From contig VFFE01009204.1 in assembly GCA_008921705.1 (NCBI GenBank), positions 1,832,923 through 1,896,922 of the forward strand: DNA of 64,000 nucleotides, given 5' to 3'. Source of the stretch: Burhinus oedicnemus (Eukaryota > Chordata > Aves > Charadriiformes > Burhinidae). A model generated the notes under the pieces. The model worked only from the letters and a program-made list of their open reading frames with translations, ran no database searches and had not been told where the DNA came from. The translations under genes were made by a program, and so were the position numbers. Each line of letters opens with the position of its first letter. The stretch's first letter is position 1. This document shows, one piece after another, positions 1 to 13,779 of this stretch.

Positions 1-3000
1 TTCAAAAAGAAAAAACCACAACACAAAATCTCACCAGGATAATGGTTTGCCTTGCTGAAAGGAGTCCATTTTCTATGCTGCCTTTTTCATGTTTCAGGAC
101 TTCTTCTCTACAGCTTATTAGCCAGCTAGTTATTTACTATATCATATTAGAAAATGCAATAGAACTGTTAATGCACCTCTAATGTTGAGGTGTATTGGTG
201 GGAAGAAAAAGCCACCACCACACACACATTCCCAAAACAGTATCCCAAGTGTTGTTTTTTCTATTTCATAGAGGGAGAACAGACTACAGGACTTGCCCAA
301 TCCCCACTAGCAGACAGGAGTCAATCTGGGAAGCAAACCATGGCTCCCCACACGCATCTGACTGCTGTTACTATCACACTTTCTCTCCATGGCATATTCG
401 TCTAAGTACAGAAGCTTACATCCAGAGGGATGCAAGAGGGAAGTGCTGCTAAAAAGAAGCAGCAACCAGAGGGAAAATGCTGCTAAGAAGCTTTGGACCT
501 TTTCTTACATGCCTTGGTCTCTGTTTCAGTATAGCACCATCAGAGTTATATGGCTAAATATAGTTTTTTTTTTCCCCCCCCAGTCTTCGTTTCTGTACTG
601 ACTGGCATGCAGAATGCCAGGAGTAAGAAGAATGCAGAAGCACACGCATCTCCAAGGTATGCTCTTGGGGTTATGCCTTTCAACCTGGTGTGCTTTTACG
701 CACATACATATATAGCTTTTTGTAAATAAAGTATGGTCAAATTCAGGAAGCATTTATAACGCAGTCTGGTACTTTAAGATGAGAGATAACTTTTATCATA
801 AATGAGTTTATGTTATGATTCCATGGCAAAATTGAAACAAACTCCATCAGGAAGAAAAATATGTATTGTGCCCATTCTGATCAACAAACACAGTATTGAC
901 AAAGTACAACTTGCATCTTGTCTAAGTACTCCCTCCTTCAATTCCACTGTCACTTTGGTTTGTTAAGATTAGATAAAGGAGGAGAAAGGCCAGCTGAACT
1001 GGTACTCTGCTATCTGTGTTACTAGTGCAGCTTTTCCTTTGAACTCTGATTTCAGCTGTATCGTATTTTTGATAAAAGTATGTACTGAGATAATTTGAGG
1101 ACATTATAAAGCTGTATCTCACAATTATCTCTGTTAAGCAAAGAAGCATGGTCCAGTTGCTCTACCAGGAAATTGATGCTCTAGAATTCAAAATGTATTA
1201 ATGGACCTAGGAACATAGGTAAACATGACCCTGACTAAAGGAAGATAAACTCTATTCTGTAGTGGTTTATGTTGGTGGTGGTTTTGGGGGGATTTGTTGC
1301 TTGGATTTTTTTTTTTTTTATCTTAAACATGTCAATTAGCTATGTTTAAACCAGTATATAGCCTCTTTAGTCTTCAAAACACCAAATTACCAATTCTAAT
1401 TAAGATGTATTTCTATGAAAGAAAGCTATGGTCATTAAATATTATGACACTAGTTTTCTCCTAAAATAAGAAAGTTAAGCTCTCTTAACCAAGAGCCTAT
1501 AGTAATTATAGCTTTGAAACATACACCTGAATGTAACAAGATTACACTAAATCACAAGTCACTGGATTTTATGCCTTCTGAAAAAATTTTAACCAGATAT
1601 GCTGATCAGTTGAGTCAGAAAAACATTCATTTTACAGAACAGTGGAGTCTGGAATCCTACTGCAAGGATCCTAGGCAAGAGCATGTGTAGGATATACTAT
1701 GTGCTGTGAAACAGCTCAAAATTAACTCATAAGCACTGAGTACCACTGCCACTTTTTTTTTAAAAAAAATGAGTGATCCTGTGGCATTGCTGGTAAACTT
1801 TCCTGAATTAGGATAGAAACTCAGCATTCAAATACAAATACAAAACTCTTCATCATAAAGCTGGTTCATCACTAAACATCAAGCATGTTTCTTATGTAAA
1901 AAAAAAAAGTTACATTTCACACACCTGCATTTTCTGGTGGTTTTTCCTTACGAACAGCAGTAAGTGGATAAACTTCCCATCAGGGTGGGGGGGGAAGACA
2001 GATCAAGTCCCATACATGATTATACCTAGACAGCTCAAAGCTTTTGTTGCCTTTCAATGTATTCAGGCTTGTGTACTTTGTTCATCACTTTATTAAATAA
2101 GCTGTATAGGCACTGAAGGTAGGTCAATGCAATTTCTGATTCACAACCACCCTGTAAAGGGGTATCCTCATTCCAGTCACACTCATGTCAGCATGAAATG
2201 CCTGTGAAATCCAATCCTACACAGGTAAACTCTTATACAAAAAAATGCAGGTTTAATTCTAGTGCCAGTTTTAGGATCAGATTGGATTTAAATAATTTGG
2301 CACTTTATGTTTTGAAAACAAAAATACACCAAGTTGCTCTTTACTTTGAGAAGTGTTCTGTACACTGCTGCCAGCAACATTCTAATTGAATTAGACAAAA
2401 ATATTTAGCAAGAAATTTGAAGCAAAATTAGTCAGCATGTTTATATCATCCATACCTGAGACACAGGAGAGAACTACATATTCCTTCCCATCCAGTCACT
2501 CTCAATTAGTTTAGATTTTAATATACTATACCTTTTTCTTTACAGATTTTGTACCTGACTAGATAGAAGCACATGGGATATACTCTTTCTAGTAGTATTT
2601 AGCAGTTTTAACTTCAGAACTTTTTTAAACTAACACAGCACTCCAACAATAGCACTATCTGCCACACATTCATGGTGTTATATACAGGGAATACATTTGC
2701 CTATTTTAAGGCTTCATGTCTCATTTATAACAGTTCTCTGTCAAGGAACTGCAGCCTGAGCATTTCCAACAAACAAGCAAACCTTTCACTTCTTTACTAA
2801 CATACCACTTACTACAATGCCCAACCACCCATTACTTTCAATCACTCAGGTACATCCTGTACTTTCTCTTGCACAATAAAACATTGTTCACATGGTCTTC
2901 TGTTTCCAGAAGTACTAACAGCTGCCATCATGCTATTTTGGGTATTCTGTCTAGCAGCTACAGCTAACACATTAAGTGCCCAGCCTACAGTTGAGGCTGC

Positions 3001-6000
3001 TGGTAGCCTGACTGTGCAAGAGCAGCCTGTGCTTAAGTTGTAACTTTACTCATAAGCATTGTTAACTTCAGGTAGTTGCATCAAGTTCTGACGGGACCCT
3101 CAACTCCATATGATGGAGCTGCAAGTCAAGCTCTGGGGTACACCTCAGTGGCACATGCACCCTGGAGGCGGGTGCACCTGCTGAAGCATCCTCTGAAGTC
3201 AGAGGAAAGCCTACTCAGGAGATTAGGCTCAGAGTGTGAACGTGAGGTAAAGCTAGATGGGATCAGAGAATGGCCATCTGTATTTGAAATACAATGCACA
3301 TTCATCTTGCTCCCCTACAAGTAGATTAACAGTAGTTAATTAACACCACAGAGTCAGAACTGCAACATATCACACTGTTACAGCCAGGAAACTCAATTAG
3401 CCTTTCTCCTACAGTGTGGGAAGCAAAGAGAGGCTGTCTGGTTTGTTTGTGTTTGTTTTTTTTTTTTAAATACTTAGAACCTGAAGGTTTTCAGGGATTT
3501 TCTGTAGACCTATATTGAATAGAAGGTTCCCCAGTCCCTGTTACGGCATTTACTGGCAAATAATCTCAAGCCTAGCTGAAGCTGGCCTTTCCATTCCACA
3601 GCTGCAATTCTTGGTGAGCTTTACTTTTCTTACTTAAAGAACATTTGTTATTGCAAAAGTTATTTCAATGTCAGATAGAATGAAGAGTCCTTCTTCCTGC
3701 CAGCTGTGAGGTACTCATGAAAGACAAAGCACAAGTTTTAAATATATCTCTGTACTTTGACCGATGTATAGCCTTTCTGTTTAGGATGCTGAACAAGGAG
3801 TATTAGGCTCATCCTTCATAATGAAGTTGGAATTTCACGGTGTTTATACAGATTCATTCTTTAAAAACATCCCCTTTTCATTTTTATAACTTACATAATG
3901 AATAATTTGCAAAGCAATTTCAGGAAGTGAATAGTCTAAAACTCAGAAGTATTTTTCAAATTACAACAGCTACAAGAGATGAAAGATATTGTTAATAACA
4001 ATTAAGCAGAAATAATTGTTTTAAAAATCCTAGCCACAAAAATACAGTGCTTTCATAAAACTTAAGCTCTGGAGCTTTTAAAACTATTCTAGATTTGCAG
4101 AAGCTTTAAAATCTTCCTGGCGAGTGCTTATGTTTTAAATATGAAGTAGTAGTTTGACTGCAGCAGTCATGTATCTACGCACTGTACCTTCTCTTCTTTC
4201 CCACGACAGATGATTGAAATCCTGACATATCACATCACTAAGAACTTTCCAGTAGAATATTTTACATAAGTCTAAATGAGTCAGTCAGGATTTTTTTTTT
4301 TAGAGACAATTTCTAAGGAGGAAAAAAAAAATCTACTGTAGCTGACTTTTCCCCAAAGTCTCCTCAGGGAGTTTGTATTAAGAGTTTAAAGAATGGAACT
4401 GGCTTTGGTATTCCATTGCCAGTTGCTAATTTATTATCTGGAGGAAGTCACATGAGCCTTGAAAGAAATTTTGATGAAAAGGGATCTGTCTCAGCTGCAT
4501 GGGGTTTAATTGACTTCTCAGTCTTGCAAGAAGAATGCATTAGTATTATCTATGCCTCTGGTTAACCATCAGCCAAATGGCAATCATCATGATGAATTAA
4601 TTTTCTACACTGCCATGCAAATCATAACCTCACACTCCTTTTGTGGACTCATTTCTCTGTTTAGCAGGACACCTGGTAGAAACCCTTCAGACCACAATTC
4701 TAGACAAGATCATATGGGATAGCTCAGCAGGAAGGGAAAAGACAGCCTAAGGGCCATCACATTTACCCATCTGGTTATATTCAAACAAATAGTTCTCATT
4801 TTTTTCCCCAAGGGGGTAGGGGAAGTTCAGCAACTTCTACTGTAGGACATTATATCCAATTAGTACTCAGTGTTTCCGTTAATTATCTCTAATGAACCAA
4901 ATCCTCTCCTGATTACTTTCAGAGTCTGGAAGTGCAGGAGCATACCCCACCAGAACCAGCCTTAGGTTACATCCACATTGCACAGCTCTGATCAAGCCAG
5001 CGTGCAGATGCTGAGCAAGTAGCATATTTCAGTGCATTATTACCAGGCCTCAACCTGTAGCTCTTTTCTACACTACTGATAATCTTTACACCCATGAAAA
5101 AACAAACAACCCAGCAGTCATTCCAGAGGACAGGACATCTTCCAACACTACCACCATTATTGCTGTTGCCAGCCATCAGCATCACAAAGAGGAGGGGGAA
5201 AAAAAACATGACTCCATTAACATAAATTTAGCAAGTCCAAGATGGACTGGAAAGCAGACCAGAAAGTCTCTTCACACAGTAGAAGTGTTGTTCACCCATC
5301 TGTTGGGTGCAGGAGCCCATGGGGAAAGAATCCCAACCAAGCAGCAAGTCCTCTGCAGATTCATAGGTTTTTTGCAACACACTGATATTTCTGTCAAGCT
5401 GGAGACCAGCAGTAACCAGTGAGACTTTCAGAGTTGCAAGGTTATGAAGTCGCCATTGAGTCCATGCAACTTGATTTCCACAAGAACCAGAAATCCTTCT
5501 GAGGAGGTGGCTAGCATTCAGCTGGATAATTTATTATTTTGCAAGTGCACATTGCCAATCCTTAGTTACATCCCTCTAGTGTTTAGCAAAACATTACACT
5601 TGAGATAAAAGGGGAAAGATCACACAAAGCTTAATTGAATTAGCCTAATTATTGTGGGTGGAAAAACCAACATAAAAACCAAAGTGCTGTATAGAAGTTT
5701 GTTTTCCCAGTTGCTAGTTTTTTCAGGAACATGTGTGCATACTATGATGCTAGATAGTCTAAAGAGAAGATGCCCCTAGAATTGTAAGGCACACTTGGAG
5801 CTACAGGAATAGGTTTATGTCATAGGTGCAGCAGATTTATGCTTCACACTTAAGAGGTAGTCTGCAAGGCTGAAGAGAGTTCATGAAGATGGTTTGCAGC
5901 ATATGTGGGCCACTGAGAACAAAAATACTATTGAATTTAAATATTAGACAACCTTTATTATGCTAGCCTACTTCTATCTTATGACATAAAGTTGAAATGT

Positions 6001-6900
6001 CATATTAATTCATTTGTAAGCAGTTTGATAAATTCCAAACATCAAAATAACGAGTTTGCCTTGGCATTAGAGAAAATGAAAAGGGTAGACTCCATCATCT
6101 AGCAAAAAGTTAACATCACAAAGTAATGAAATCATAGCCAAATAACAGTTTTGCTTCAATGATTGCTTGTTAATGTACCGCCTCAAGATAAAAGTCAGAT
6201 ATTATTTCCTAAAATATACCTTGCCTTTTGAATAAAAGTGCCAAACATTCTTTGCAGCAAGCTTATTTGGGACCACAGCTCATCCAGAAGTTGTCACTAA
6301 TTCACATTCTTTACAGCTCCTTGTCCCCTTCATCATTATCTTAAACTTAGGTAGATCACTAGGTTTGGGGAAAGTCTGTTTTTCATTGCTTTTTTCCTTT
6401 TTCTTCCTTGTACAACAAGGTGGAAACGAAAATTGCTAGGCAGGACAAACATCCTAAATAATTTGGTAAGAGTACACTAGCCGTGTTTGATAAGGACCAC
6501 ATATACTGACTGAACAAGAGGTACAAAGAGCTTTTGCAAGCTACAAACAAAATACAAACTTGCTTTAGTTAGTGTATATTTCTTTCAGTTTTCTAAACAA
6601 GAAAATAAATCAGTTAACAAGTGTGTGATCTGTCTAATAAAGAGATTGTTATTTAAAAATGATTATCCAAATCATGGCTTCAATAGCCAAGCCAAAGTGC
6701 ACTTTAGAAGCAGTCCGTCAACCACTTTCAAGACTTTATGTAGATAATACTATTTATAGTATCTGATTGCATGCTGCAGCATAACTCAATCACATTACAC
6801 TCTTGATATCAATTACATAGTATAAGGACAGCATAAAACTAGCCTTGAAATTCAGTACAATACTTTTTCCAGATTACACAAAACAGCACATTGCCCATCA
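1..6900. other. AT-rich non-coding DNA, no gene recognised
   Basis: No recognisable coding exon, RNA gene or young transposon was seen here. The short open frames have no family resemblance and overlap frames on the other strand. Mononucleotide tracts (for example near 1307, 1893, 4290 and 4322) are scattered through it. If the minus-strand transcript proposed to end near 6905 uses a more distal poly(A) site, part of this stretch could be its 3' UTR; that is only inference. A small patch at 3070-3320 is less AT-rich and has a 7-bp stem, 7-nt loop inverted repeat at 3156-3176. Confidence 0.5.
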
Positions 6901-6904
6901 AACT

Positions 6905-7131
6905 CCAGAAATAAGAGGTGGGGTTTTATTTAAGTAACTACATACATTCAACAATTGGTGGAGCACCCCACAGCCAGACATTGGTAGACAGTAGGAGATA
7001 GGTTAGTTTTCACAAGGAAGACATCCATACTTCAAAGTTACTTAACGCCAGGATGTTCGGCATTTTTCCCCCCACACTGCTGATGACCACAAACAATTCA
7101 CCACTTCATTCAAGTCAGTGATGATTCCTAC
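6905..7131 (-). other. candidate terminal exon with poly(A) signal
   Basis: Read on the minus strand, a long pyrimidine tract ending in TTTTAAG lies immediately upstream of position 7131, which is a strong-looking 3' splice site. From 7131 one frame stays open for 29 codons (beginning VGIITDLNEVVNCLW) and stops at TAA (7044-7042). An AATAAA hexamer follows at 6930-6925, about 110 nt after the stop. The CpG island near 14 kb lies upstream on this strand, so the parts form a coherent end of a transcript. I do not recognise the peptide, and 29 codons could be open by chance. The AAG/GTAGG junction could instead be a 5' splice site, so the exon is a hypothesis. Confidence 0.22.
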
Positions 7132-7441
7132 CTTAAAAGGGAAGGGACAGAATAAGTGTCAAATTGAGTTCTCTCAATCTGAGATTCAAATTGCAGGAGA
7201 CCCCTTTAATGAAAATAAATCCATTACCTTTAATGTCCAACAGGTCTTAGTCACAAGACATGGGTACTTATCCACAGGATAGAATGAGCTGTAATACACC
7301 GGAAAGAACCCACATGCCTACACTTAACTAGCTAAAATGCTAATTGTTTTACAGATGTTGCAGTTGAAAAGATAGTTTAAGAAGTCTACAGTGTTTCTTT
7401 AGACTTATATATGAAATATCAGAACTTCTTCACATACAAAA

Positions 7442-7465
7442 ATACTGTTGCCAAGGCAACAGTAT
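7442..7465. promoter_or_regulatory. perfect palindrome matching an RFX X-box
   Basis: Two 11-bp arms are exact reverse complements around an AA spacer (7453-7454). The core at 7447-7460 is GTTGCC-AA-GGCAAC, which matches the symmetrical X-box bound by RFX-family winged-helix factors (two GTTGCC-type half sites with a short spacer). X-boxes are typical of cilium genes and of deeply conserved distal elements. The site is about 6.4 kb from the CpG island, so a distal or intronic role fits better than a core promoter role. Occupancy cannot be judged from sequence. Confidence 0.55.
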
Positions 7466-7469
7466 ACAG

Positions 7470-10400
7470 AAGGCAGGCAATTAAAAACAGATAAAGAACA
7501 AGATATTAAATTTAATATCTAAACTGCTGTTTAAATAACCTTCTGCCATTGAAATAAAAAATGTTCTCTTTTGAGCAAAGAGACTACTGCTTAACAGGAG
7601 TTAAGTTTTGAGACATTTTGGTAATGCTTTTAGGAGTGATTTCCCAGTTCTGTTCAGACTGAAATAACTAAGTACTAACAGAAGCTGCAAGTGATCAGCA
7701 CTTCTGAACATACCAGACCCCATGCTTTATAAATGCATAATGGGGGGGTGGAATCCACTTAACTACCCAAAAGTCAATTTTTCAGCCTATAGAGTAAGGC
7801 ATCCACTATAACAAGATGAAGATATTATATGGCACATGGTTAGATTCTCCTTCTGATAAAAAGTAAAGCCTGTCAAGTATAATAGAAATAATGGAAATAC
7901 CTCAAAATTAAAGAAAAATAAAAACAAGCTGGAGACTTAATTCCAGCAAGAGAAGCATAAAGAATTTACTTATATGTGGGGGAAAAAAAAAAAGTATTGA
8001 TTTGAGTACAACAGTTTAAAGCATCGGATGAAGTCCTGAACTCAAAATCATTTTGATTTCAGTGATGAAGTTTTTACACATCTAAACCACATACTTAAAA
8101 ATTACTTTCTACAAACACACCTTTACAGGCTGTGATTGTAAACATCAGAAACTTGCTGTTTCACCAAATTTCAAAATTCAGGCTAAAATCAGCAGTGCAT
8201 TCTGCTTATTAGATCCGGCAAATCTATGTCCTGAAGTGGGATGAACAAGAACAGGAGGATATTTCAACTGCATCACTAGCAGCTTTTTTCCTACAATTTC
8301 TTTGCAGGCTACAAGTGTCCCACAAAACCATGGCTCAACAGGCAAGGCCACAAATTAGTCTGAATAGTTTATATCCACATTTTAATTCTGTTTCATTCAG
8401 ATTTATCAGCACAGTTTTTTTTCCTTCAAGTGTTATGAAAGCATATCCATCCAAAACCAAATGTGGTAGTAAAAATATTTATACATAATAAGTACACAAG
8501 ATATTTAACACATGCATGAACTTTATGACCACGGACCCTGTACTTTCCCCTCATACAGTAGCTTGGCTCAGCCCCTAAACCCATTTTGGACAAGATGCAC
8601 AGTTCTTCCCACACACAGCACTTTTAGGAATAGAAATATCACATACAAGTCTCCCTTCACTGCAAAACACTACTTGCAATTCATCAGAGCCAAATCTCCA
8701 CCTTCAAGAGCCACAAAGGTATTTCTTTTATTTTTGAAGGGGATCCAACTCTTTGCAGCTGGGGTAGCAATGCCACACAAGCATGCCACTAAAGCTCAGA
8801 CAGATTCGGAGGAGGTGCTGCTTTTATCTTCTTGCCCAGAAGTGCTCCACGAATGCCATTTCAACACTCTGACAGTGAGCAGCCTGCACGTTTGGGCATG
8901 GTGAACACTATCCCAGCCCCCAGCACACTCGCATTGCGGCGTTCAGCAGAGCTGAGCTGGCACATGAGGGTCCCCTGATCAGGAAGCTACCATGCCTTGG
9001 ATACAGCATGTATGCTTCCTTACGCTGATCTGTCTTGTCAACTAATTTGTTTTCCACCAGACATACCGCTAATGTTCTCCAGGCATCGTTGTGTGGAGGT
9101 GGAGCACGACATGGGTTTCGGCCAAACAGGCAGAGCCCAGTCCTGTGCTGTTCCTCTGCACTGACGAACTCAGGGAGCTCTGTCAGGTCTCTGGGTGTTT
9201 GAGGGAGAAGGGAAGAAGCACCCACTCAAGTTATCCATTCTGGGACATGTAGGTGCCTAGAGCTGTTGGTACAGTTTCTACACCAGTGAAGCTGGGAGAA
9301 GGCAGAAGGAGCAAGGAGGAGAAAGAAGGGAGACTCACCATTGTATGTCTGTTTCACCATCTGTATCACCACATACATTGTATCTATACCTTTTAATGGC
9401 ATTAAAGTACAATACAAAAAGCATCCAGGATATATCCTTGTTTAATACTGCTTAGTGTTATTCCTAACAATTGCTATTCTGTATATAAAGACAAGAACAG
9501 CTGTCTTTAGTCAAAAATCTCAGGTCACACAATTTAGAAGGAAGTGTGAGGAGGACCAAGTCCTTACTCACAAACCCTGAACCACATCAAATCATTCTTC
9601 TAAGCAAAGTCATCGTGTCGTAACAGCAGCTTTCTCCAGATCAGCATGATTTTTTCATAGAAGTTAAGAACAAATGAGGTCTTAAGCCCTTTTTCTAAAG
9701 GCTGTGTATGAACTAAAGAAATTAGAGGACTTAGTAACTATAGTCATGATTAGCAACAAAGTTCTGCAACAGTAATAAAATCTAAGTCTTCATTACATTG
9801 ATGAGAAAGTATTTATGGCATGCAGATTTTTTTTTTTATTGCAGATAAACACTCTGCTCCGAATTGCGTTTACATTGGTTTTCAAAACAATACTTCTTTT
9901 AACATAACAGGCATCCAAATGCATTTGAGACTTGATGGTGGTACTTTACTTTACCTTTAGGAAAAAAATCCTGAGTAATGGAAACCACATGTTCCTCAAA
10001 TTAAATTACAAAGATAAGTTTTATTAAGCTCTGCAACATCCGTTTCCCCAAGCATGGTCTCCATGTGTTCAACAAGCATGACATCAAGTATGGTACATTA
10101 AAGACCCACACTCCCAAACCATTATTACACATGCCAGTCTGGTAAGTGACTGCAATTTGTAAGATGTTCACACCTGCAGCTGTTTTACACTGTCTTTTTG
10201 CTAATACTAACTTAACAGCTGTCTGGATCAATCTCAGCCCACTAACCTCAAGACCCAGATGGATGCTGGTTTAGCACTGGTATTTTAAGAACTGCCAGCA
10301 CTCCCACACAGGACAGAGGGACAATGCTCAGCTGAAATCTCACCAGCAAGGAGCAGGGTGGTCCATCAGGTCTGGGGAAGGCCTAGTTCAGATAGCAAGC

Positions 10401-13400
10401 ATTAAACTGAAGAGCTAGGTAGAAAGTATCCTTCTATTAACAGAATATTCACAAGTGAATACTGTTATGGCCAGAAGGAACCGTGAGACAGATGACTGGA
10501 CTGATGATTTATGACAGGCTCTTAAGTATTGAGTCCAGTAACTTGCATTTGGATAAATGTCAACTTAAAAAGAAGGACCAAGTGCTGGATCAAATGCCTC
10601 TCGAGATCAAGGATGTATCCCCAGAGGTTAACCATCTTCCCTGCTCAAAATATCACCTGCTTTAATTTGGATTTGTTAGCTTTCACTTCTCCTTTCTTGT
10701 TATGCCTTCCCCTGCTAGGCCTTCAGCATCCAGGATTTTCTGCCCACGAATACACTCACACAGAGTAATCAAGTCACTTCTGTAACTTCTCAAAAAATAT
10801 TAAAAAAATTACTGGCCGAGCTCCATAGACACTCACCTTAGAAATCAGCTTTTGTGGATTTTTTTTTTTTTAAACACATTTCTCATACTAGAATTAGCCA
10901 TGCCATTTACAAGAGTCAAAACCAACTTTCCTCCACCTATATCTCTGTCTTCACATTACAAGCACATGCTGAACGGAGCCCTGCAGTGACCACCAAACTC
11001 TTCTCCGGTGCAGTCCCACTCTCTGGCAGCACAGCTTACATTCCTCACTCCTGAACTCTGTATTTGCGTGAATCTTCTTCAAATGCCCAGGCAACCCAAG
11101 CCATTCCATATGAGTGGAAGTGAAAAATGATGAGTTAGCATTGGAGCTAGTAATTATCCCCATGGAGATGCAACAGGGATAACCTAATATCATTACAATT
11201 CCCTGATGGCAACTTTTGCAATACAACAGTTTTGTGGGTTTTAAACAATTTACTAGGCATTTTATTGCTAGTACTATTTTTGTGTGTTGTAATACACAAC
11301 AAAATTTCTTGATAAAGTAAATTCTTGCAAACAGAAAGACTACTTGACAGACCCTGCTTTCCCTTAAATTCCTAACAAGCTTTAATTTTAAGATTTTATT
11401 TTGTCTTTACATGAAGTAAATTCTCATAGCATTTTCCAATTATTTTACCTAGAATTGACAGCAGGACACCTAGACTAATGTTATCTACATCAGCCCATTC
11501 ACCTCATTAAAATATTGGTGCTCTGAGCTTTTGAATAAGACCTCAAAAAATAGGAGCGTGGAATACTTTTATACGGCAAATATATCCACATATTCTACCC
11601 GATCTTTTCTCTAGTTTCATAAAAGGCAAACCTGCACCTAGCAGAGGTCAAGTGTTGTATCCAGGAGGGCAAAAATTTCCTCCACACCATGCCAGAAAGC
11701 AGCAGACCCCTGAAGCATGAAATTAATATAAACAGAGTGAAAAAACAGTGGGATACAATCTCTTTTAAAGCTCCTTCGGTATCCAATGCCCTAAGTCTCC
11801 AAGGACTTACTGCACTAGCTTCACTTTCAGTCACCAAGAACTTTCCTACTGGTTCACAAAATTCTTTCTGCAGGCCTAGGAAGTGCCACCTGAAAACAGT
11901 TTAGCTTCTTCACCATTACTACACAATTAAGGAGGCTGTGGCAGCATTTCACTTCCAAGAAGCACCACCAAGACTTCCAATCCAAAATTTTTCAAAGTGA
12001 ATGCATGTCCAAACAAATGGAGCATCCCAACTCCAGAAATGCCTTATGTAGGTAATGAGTTACAGAAAGCCCCAAAACAAAATGAACCTATCATCAGGCT
12101 TGCAAACACCATCTCACCAAGTTCTTCTCAGCTTACTTGTGCAAACAGCTGTGTTAATTTGTTATATATTATTTCTTCCCAAACCTATAGTCAGATTTTA
12201 AGCAATGCATTTCAAAGTTAGATGATAACAGTGAGAGATAAGCAGGAGTAAGAGATCGCTGTGGAGTATATTGCTGAAAAGAAGGTATACTTGTGATTAA
12301 TATCACCATGGAAATTGGATTTTCTCATCTCTTCAGGCTTATAAACATCTGGGACAATTCTATGATCCTTAAACTGATCCTGTTTCTTATTCACAATAGA
12401 CCAGGGAATTGTGTCCAATTAAGAAGCACAAATGTTTGCTCTATGTCTACTGCTAACATCTAAATTCTAATACTACTCTATAGCAGGAAACTGGAAAAAC
12501 ATTTTAGAGCCATTTGAGATCTTACACTTAGTATGATACTGTACACCTAACGTATTGCCACCGAAGTTGGTTTGGAAACAGACTTTCCAAGTGAAACAGA
12601 GAATATAAGAGATAACAAGGAAATGCATCGGTAACATTTTCTGTCTAGGTTTTCAGAGAGTGTCTGTTCTCAATTATGAGTTTTTAAAACAGGAAATCAA
12701 ACTGAACATTGAAAGTACTTACTAGCTATAGGAAAAAAAATTAAAAGAAAAGGAGGAAGAGGGCTCTCTCAGCTCAGAGTTGTAAGCATCTAACAGTAAA
12801 GTTACTAACTGCAACTTCACTTTCTGGAAATTACGTGGACACAAAGATGTTCATTTTGTCAACCTTCATGTTCTCCCACCTCCAACCAACAACCACCCAG
12901 ATACATGGTTATACACTAACAGGACAACCTTTTACGTGAAGGGAGTTTTTCTTGGTATTGTACTCATCCTGCACTTTACACCCCCAAACTGTAAGTGAGC
13001 TAAGTATGGAACAGGGAACATGTGCTGCTATAAGAGGTAACACAACCAGCCTAACCACAAATGACTAAGGAGACAGCTCAGACTTTTTTCTTTCACATTC
13101 TCCTCATGCTGCAGAAACTTAAATAAAAGACATAACATAGGAGCCAAAAGCAGGTCTTGGAAAAGGCCTAATAGCCACCCAATCCCACCACTTCTTACTC
13201 CCACCAAGGCAATGCCTGTCCTTTTAAATGCCAAATTGAAGGAGAAGCAGTTAGTATGAGAAATGCAGGAGGCTGGTAACATTAGAAGAAACACTTTGCT
13301 GGAAGAGCAAAAGATCTTCAACCCCGGAATTGCACCACTGAGACTTCAGTGAGAAAGCACCAAGTATTGCTGCAAGAGCGTCTTTACATTACTAGAGTAA

Positions 13401-13690
13401 AAACAACATTTACAAAATCTGTCACAGAAAAATGTAAGTGCTGCTTACTACCACCCCAACACTTTCAGATTTGAATTTCCCATAGCGACTCTAATTATTT
13501 CATAATACATGGCAAGTATTTTGTTGTTGTTTCCTAAAAGAAGTACAACACAGACAACTTTTTAAAAGTCATTTAACTAAGGACACCGTTATTTTAAGGC
13601 TTGTTTATTGGGCAAGCACATACAGCCTCAGGAAAAGTTAATTTAATTTGTAGCTCCACATGCACTTGTGCCGCACATGAGTAAATGCTG
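7470..13690. other. non-coding DNA with several minus-strand splice-donor matches
   Basis: No known exon was recognised. On the minus strand good donor matches occur at 10837 (AAG|GTGAGT), 9339 (ATG|GTGAGT) and about 9955 (AAG|GTAAAG), which would suit introns of a gene starting in the CpG island. The 8.7-9.25 kb part is less AT-rich and carries unrelated open frames on both strands (130 codons plus, 105 codons minus), neither resembling a known family. The rest is AT-rich sequence with A/T homopolymers, for example around 7982, 9829 and 10859. Confidence 0.4.
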
Positions 13691-13697
13691 AATGGTC

Positions 13698-13705
13698 TAT
13701 AAATA
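13698..13705 (+). promoter_or_regulatory. TATA-like box upstream of the CpG island
   Basis: TATAAATA lies about 80 bp before the CpG-rich part begins. A plus-strand transcript starting about 30 bp downstream would run to a fair 5' splice site at 13880/13881 (CCCAAG|GTAGGG). That putative first exon of about 150 bp contains no ATG, so it would be a 5' UTR or lncRNA exon. TATA-like octamers are common in AT-rich DNA, so this is tentative. Confidence 0.22.
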
Positions 13706-13779
13706 CCTTTACTACCACGGATTTAGTTTCTTTCCACGACTAAGCAAAAAGAACCCAGGCACCTGAAACTTTATCTTTA

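Noticed and set aside
8908..9225. 105-codon minus frame with a possible internal donor (GCG|GTATGT)
   Set aside because: No recognisable domain, no acceptor, and a plus-strand frame is open next to it; kept only as part of the region note.
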